A DNA stretch of 64,000 bases from JAGOPY01 sp964619555. Lineage in GTDB: Bacteria; Bacteroidota; Bacteroidia; Bacteroidales; JAGOPY01. The stretch covers positions 1 to 64,000 of the forward strand of contig CAZUDV010000003.1 in assembly GCA_964619555.1 (NCBI GenBank), read 5' to 3'. Positions 60,726-64,000 of this stretch are shown piece after piece. The position numbers and the translations under genes were made by a program. The notes under the pieces are model-generated. The model did not search any database, had not been told where the DNA came from, and saw nothing but the letters and a program-made list of their open reading frames with translations. The stretch's first letter is position 1. Each line of letters opens with the position of its first letter.

Positions 60726-60893
60726 ATGATCATCCAGCTTTTCATCTTTGCCCTGATCTTTATTTTCATCGGGATCCTGTTCCTCGTGCGGAAAAAAAAG
60801 ATCATTGCCTGGATGTTCTTTTTACTGGGGGTATTGCTTTCGGTTGTGGCTGCAGTTGCAATCGCCCTTTATCCTCACATCTGGCCATTTTAA
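60726..60893 (+). CDS. 55-residue two-helix membrane protein
   Basis: The frame reads MIIQLFIFALIFIFIGILFL, a basic VRKKK turn, then IIAWMFFLLGVLLSVVAAVAI and ends PHIWPF. Two hydrophobic helices flank a positively charged loop, a hairpin with both ends outside by the positive-inside rule. It has its own promoter box and its stop is one base before the next ATG. Small size makes it uncertain, but frame, context and composition support a real gene. Function unknown. Confidence 0.65.
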   Translation: MIIQLFIFALIFIFIGILFLVRKKKIIAWMFFLLGVLLSVVAAVAIALYPHIWPF

Positions 60894-60894
60894 T

Positions 60895-61587
60895 ATGAAG
60901 ATACGAATACTTTCCATTATACTTTCCGGAATACTTTGCCAGGCAGCCGGGCAGGATAAGAATTCCTTCGTTGGTTTCAATACAGGGCTATCAATCCCTG
61001 TAGGCAAATACCATGAAAAATCGCTCGGCGAGCCTTCCGGCAGCTTTGCCACCACCGGTTTCAATGCTGCAATTGAAGGGGCCTGGTTCTTTAAACCATG
61101 GATCGGGATCGGAGGCCAGGCGGCTATCGATTTCCATCCCGTGGACGTCTGGACACTTGGTTATGAAATTGTTCAGGAAACCCCTGAATTAAATGACCTG
61201 TACATCCGATCGGAACCTTACCGGAATTACGCTTTCTATGCGGGAATTTTCTTTGAAAAACCGGTAATCCGGAATTTCAGCCTTACAGCCAAGGCGCTGG
61301 GCGGATTCTTATATTCCCAGACGCCGTATCAGCTTTTCAAGGCCGATTATTATCTGATCGGCGAGAAATGGTATGACAAGACCCGGGCGGGGGATATGGA
61401 AGGAAGTTTCCTGGCCGGGGCCGGATTAAAATATTACCTTCCCAACTGCCTGGCATTGACCCTTAATGGTGAATTCACCTGGAATAAAGCCGAGTTTAAT
61501 TTCATGGTAGCGGATGGCTCCATCCGGACTGACGAACACATCATTTCGTTTGTGAATATTGCAGCAGGAATTATTGTAGTCCTTTGA
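60895..61587 (+). CDS. Small outer-membrane beta-barrel protein
   Basis: The 230-residue protein has a signal peptide (MKIRILSIILSGILCQAAGQ). About eight amphipathic strands follow, such as SFVGFNTGLSIPVG, GFNAAIEGAWFF, IGIGGQAAIDF, FYAGIFFE, FLAGAGLKYYL and LTLNGEFTW. This is the layout of OmpX/OmpA-type eight-stranded barrels of Bacteroidota. The start at 60895 follows the small gene's stop by one base. Specific function unknown. Confidence 0.8.
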   Translation: MKIRILSIILSGILCQAAGQDKNSFVGFNTGLSIPVGKYHEKSLGEPSGSFATTGFNAAIEGAWFFKPWIGIGGQAAIDFHPVDVWTLGYEIVQETPELNDLYIRSEPYRNYAFYAGIFFEKPVIRNFSLTAKALGGFLYSQTPYQLFKADYYLIGEKWYDKTRAGDMEGSFLAGAGLKYYLPNCLALTLNGEFTWNKAEFNFMVADGSIRTDEHIISFVNIAAGIIVVL

Positions 61588-61606
61588 TGGCTAAAATCGT
61601 CAGGCA

Positions 61607-62317
61607 TCAAAACTCGTGTCTTTCTTCAGGTTCCCGGCCGTAGCGGAAGACACGCATAGGCCTGCTCCCCTTAAGCATGTATTTCTCCCCTTCCACCTGG
61701 ATCAGGGTCGCTTCCCTGAGGCCTACGACAGTGATCTCCCGGTTGACAGTGAGGAACTCTTCGATACGCTGTTGCCGGGTTTCACCGCCATGCCCTTCCG
61801 GATTGGCATCCAGGTAATGCGGGTTGATCTGGAACGGTACAAGATTGAACGTATCAAAGCTGGCCGGCTGAACGATCGGCATATCATTGGTGGTCCGCAG
61901 TGTCGGGCACGCCACATTGGCACCGGCACTCCAACCCAGATAGGGCATCCCTGCCAAAACCCTCTCCCGGATGATCCCGACTAATCCCAACTTATGCAAC
62001 ATATGCACCAGGTGAAAAGTATTCCCCCCTCCTACGGCAATAGCCTTAGCTTCTTTTACGGCTTTCGACGGGTCTTTTTCCTTGTGAATGGAATAAATTC
62101 CATAACCAAGCTCCCGGAAAACATCGTTCACCCTTTTTTCATAAACATCATAAGAAACTTCGACACCTTCAGAAGATAAATTCACACCGGCATAGGGAAT
62201 GAACAGGATATCGGAGATCCCGGTGCCTTTTAAAAAATCAGCAATATAGGGCCTGGGCCAGCCGAGGTAGGCTTCTCCTGCATTGGTGGAATTGCTTATA
62301 AGTAGTAATCGTTTCAT
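61607..62317 (-). CDS. pepE: Alpha-aspartyl dipeptidase (peptidase E, S51)
   Basis: The 236-residue protein hydrolyses dipeptides with N-terminal aspartate. The nucleophile S130 sits in LGWSAGANVA, with GGGNTFHL (96-103) and NPHYLD (166-170, candidate H167) conserved. The N-terminus LLLISNSTNAGEAYLGWPRP is typical. The start at 62317 gives the normal length; the frame extending to 62410 adds 31 residues without similarity. Cytosolic. Confidence 0.94.
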   Translation of the reverse strand: MKRLLLISNSTNAGEAYLGWPRPYIADFLKGTGISDILFIPYAGVNLSSEGVEVSYDVYEKRVNDVFRELGYGIYSIHKEKDPSKAVKEAKAIAVGGGNTFHLVHMLHKLGLVGIIRERVLAGMPYLGWSAGANVACPTLRTTNDMPIVQPASFDTFNLVPFQINPHYLDANPEGHGGETRQQRIEEFLTVNREITVVGLREATLIQVEGEKYMLKGSRPMRVFRYGREPEERHEF

Positions 62318-62346
62318 GGTACATTCATTTTTTACAAAGTAAAGCA

Positions 62347-64000
62347 TTATTTCTTCCAGATAACCGGCCAGTAGCGCAATTTTCCGCCTGAAGCCGATAT
62401 CCAGTTCCACCGGTAACCCTTGCGGAAATCAGAGAACCACTTGTCATCACCGACATAACCTTCCAGAATTTTCCAGGGTTCGCCGGTTTTATCCAGGACG
62501 ATATCCCTTTGAACAAAAATTTCTGCCAACTGCTTTTGTTCCTGATTAACAGCAGAAGATTCTTCTCCCAGTTCCCGGAGCCGTTTCAGCACTTTCAGCC
62601 CTTCCTCCATTGAACGTTGTCGAATATAATGCTGCAGGAATTTATGCAAAAATTCATTATTATCAGATTGAAGGACTTTTTGATGGAGTGTTTCCAGGGT
62701 AATGCCCTTTGAAAGCAATTTATTACGGTAGTAGAATCCACTCGCGTCGAAATAGGTGTCCTGATAATCTTGAGGCTCAATGCCTTCATATACAGACAGC
62801 TTACTGTTCTTTTCCTGGAATAATGCCAACGGTTCAAGGGAAACCTTTTCCAGCCAGGCCCTGGAATCATCCAGGCCACATTCCATGTGATCCAGGGAAT
62901 AACTCACGGCCTGCTCGGCCATTCTCCGGGCCAGGATATAATTTCCCGCCTCCCTGGCTGACAAGGTTCCGGCCAGCAGGGTGTCAAATTCCTCGCGGAC
63001 TTTCCGGCAGAGCGATACTTTTGCATTATCCAGCAAGGATAAGTATTCCAACGACAATTCATCATCTTTCCTGAATCCATACTCATCCAGCATACCTGCG
63101 ATTCTATTCATCGAAACCTGAAAACCTTCGAAATCAAATGAAATGACTTTAGCCCTGGCATCCGATATCATGCTGCCGATAACCTGGCGTGCTGCCGACT
63201 GCCTGTATACGAACAAATTATCATCATTTTTTTTTAGGGAATAGTTCTCCAGCATAGTGGCTTTGTTGAAATAGTACAGGGCAATGTTAAATTCCTGCCA
63301 GTCAATGTTTTTCAGGCCTTCTTCAATAAACTCATCGTAATGCAGCTGCCTGAAAGACTCCTCCATCCTGATCTCATTCTTATCCGCTGGTATCATCAAC
63401 CCCGAACCCAGGCGCAATGATTTTGCCTGTTGAACGGCCATTTCCGCCTCAATAAAATCTTCGGAGGAAAGGTATCGTGCGGCTTTTTCCAGCAATTCCA
63501 GGTAAATTCCTTCTTTTGCCTCACCGATTATCCGTTGCAGATCGCCAGGACAATCGTAACCGGGATTATGATCGCATTCATTGTTCACTTCATCCAGGAA
63601 TGAGAGCGCTTTGCGGTATTGCTTTAATCGCAGCAACTCCCGGGCTTTTTCCTCCAGTGAGCCAAACAACCAGACCTGGAATTCATCGATGGCTGGCTTG
63701 CTGCACTGGCCGGTCCTCTTATGATTTTTTAAAGCCAGGGCATTTTTGTAATAAGATACGGACATGGATGGATTGCCTGCTGCAAATGCCCGTTTTGATA
63801 TGGCAAGATAAGATTCTATCACCGATTGTTTGGTAAGGCAAACCCTGTCGAAGAGGTTGCTGCCCGATGAATGATATCCGGCTAAAACGGCCATTTTGTA
63901 TGCCGCTTCAAAGTATTTCAGCGCCCTGATCTGGTTTCCGGCACTATCCAGTCTTTCACCCTGGCCTAAGTATTCGGTAATCAGATATTCTGATAATTTC
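62347..64000 (-). CDS. TPR-like helical repeat protein, 5' end off the window
   Basis: The reverse frame stays open from 62347 to the right edge with no stop (codons upstream of 63894 read LSEYLITEYLGQGERLDSAG...ALKYFEAAYKMAVLA), so the start lies beyond 64000. At least 551 residues are visible. They are mostly helical, with paired-helix units such as SMSVSYYKNALALKN, QYRKALSFLDEVNN, DFIEAEMAVQQAKSL and EFNIALYYFNKATML, which suggest degenerate TPR repeats. No catalytic motif is seen. The protein ends GGKLRYWPVIWKK. Function unknown. Confidence 0.7.
   Translation of the reverse strand, partial: KLSEYLITEYLGQGERLDSAGNQIRALKYFEAAYKMAVLAGYHSSGSNLFDRVCLTKQSVIESYLAISKRAFAAGNPSMSVSYYKNALALKNHKRTGQCSKPAIDEFQVWLFGSLEEKARELLRLKQYRKALSFLDEVNNECDHNPGYDCPGDLQRIIGEAKEGIYLELLEKAARYLSSEDFIEAEMAVQQAKSLRLGSGLMIPADKNEIRMEESFRQLHYDEFIEEGLKNIDWQEFNIALYYFNKATMLENYSLKKNDDNLFVYRQSAARQVIGSMISDARAKVISFDFEGFQVSMNRIAGMLDEYGFRKDDELSLEYLSLLDNAKVSLCRKVREEFDTLLAGTLSAREAGNYILARRMAEQAVSYSLDHMECGLDDSRAWLEKVSLEPLALFQEKNSKLSVYEGIEPQDYQDTYFDASGFYYRNKLLSKGITLETLHQKVLQSDNNEFLHKFLQHYIRQRSMEEGLKVLKRLRELGEESSAVNQEQKQLAEIFVQRDIVLDKTGEPWKILEGYVGDDKWFSDFRKGYRWNWISASGGKLRYWPVIWKK

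Overview
The window is chromosomal DNA of a member of the Bacteroidota, most likely an uncultured Bacteroidales/Marinilabiliales-type bacterium. Reasons: two proteins carry type IX secretion (Por) C-terminal sorting domains, there is a type III glutamine synthetase, a DUF4831 protein, a CarboxypepD-like surface protein and a NagB/PIG-L fusion. At least fifteen genes or operons are preceded by the Bacteroidota -7 promoter element TAnnTTTG, and Shine-Dalgarno sequences are mostly absent. I saw no insertion sequence, phage or CRISPR array. One tRNA (Arg, UCU) is present and no rRNA.

Layout. 0-1.5 kb: threonine synthase (reverse). 1.6-9.2 kb: a tightly packed five-gene operon that reads as a complete electron conduit across both membranes. 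It encodes a four- to five-helix cytochrome b-like membrane protein, a membrane-anchored ferredoxin/flavoprotein oxidoreductase, a 20-heme and a 31-heme exported cytochrome c, and an outer-membrane beta-barrel. 9.2-20.6 kb: housekeeping genes (acyl-CoA ligase, PLP-dependent sulfur amino acid enzyme, lipoamide dehydrogenase, RfbC, lytic transglycosylase, UvrA, patatin, LOG protein, retropepsin-like protein). 20.7-36.5 kb: four very large exported proteins on the reverse strand: a 2451-residue subtilase with a giant beta-helix, an M28 peptidase with a beta-helix, a cohesin-like protein with the same beta-helix, and an FG-GAP protein with a sorting domain. 36.5-44.4 kb: a response regulator of the sigma-54 activator family without a DNA-binding domain, then a reverse operon gmhA-hddC-gmhB-sodium symporter-glnN-DUF4831. 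44.5-52.2 kb: an OLD-family nuclease coupled to NDH-2, an unknown exported protein, an alpha/beta hydrolase, and the NagB/PIG-L fusion. 52.3-64 kb: a sorting-domain LamG protein, a decayed sorting-domain gene, tRNA-Arg, a quinol-dependent nitric oxide reductase behind a perfect 16-bp palindrome, several small metabolic enzymes, PepE, and a TPR-like protein running off the right edge.

The respiratory theme (cytochrome conduit, NDH-2, qNOR, lipoamide dehydrogenase) suggests a facultative or anaerobic respirer able to pass electrons to, or take them from, extracellular material and to detoxify or respire NO. The most unusual observations are the 51-heme conduit and its three-fold duplicated nonaheme module. 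Nine short tandem repeat loci also stand out: all have a 7-bp period but several different unit sequences, they often abut stop codons, and one lies inside a coding sequence. Finally, three genes carry the -7 promoter box exactly four bases before the start codon, which suggests leaderless transcripts.
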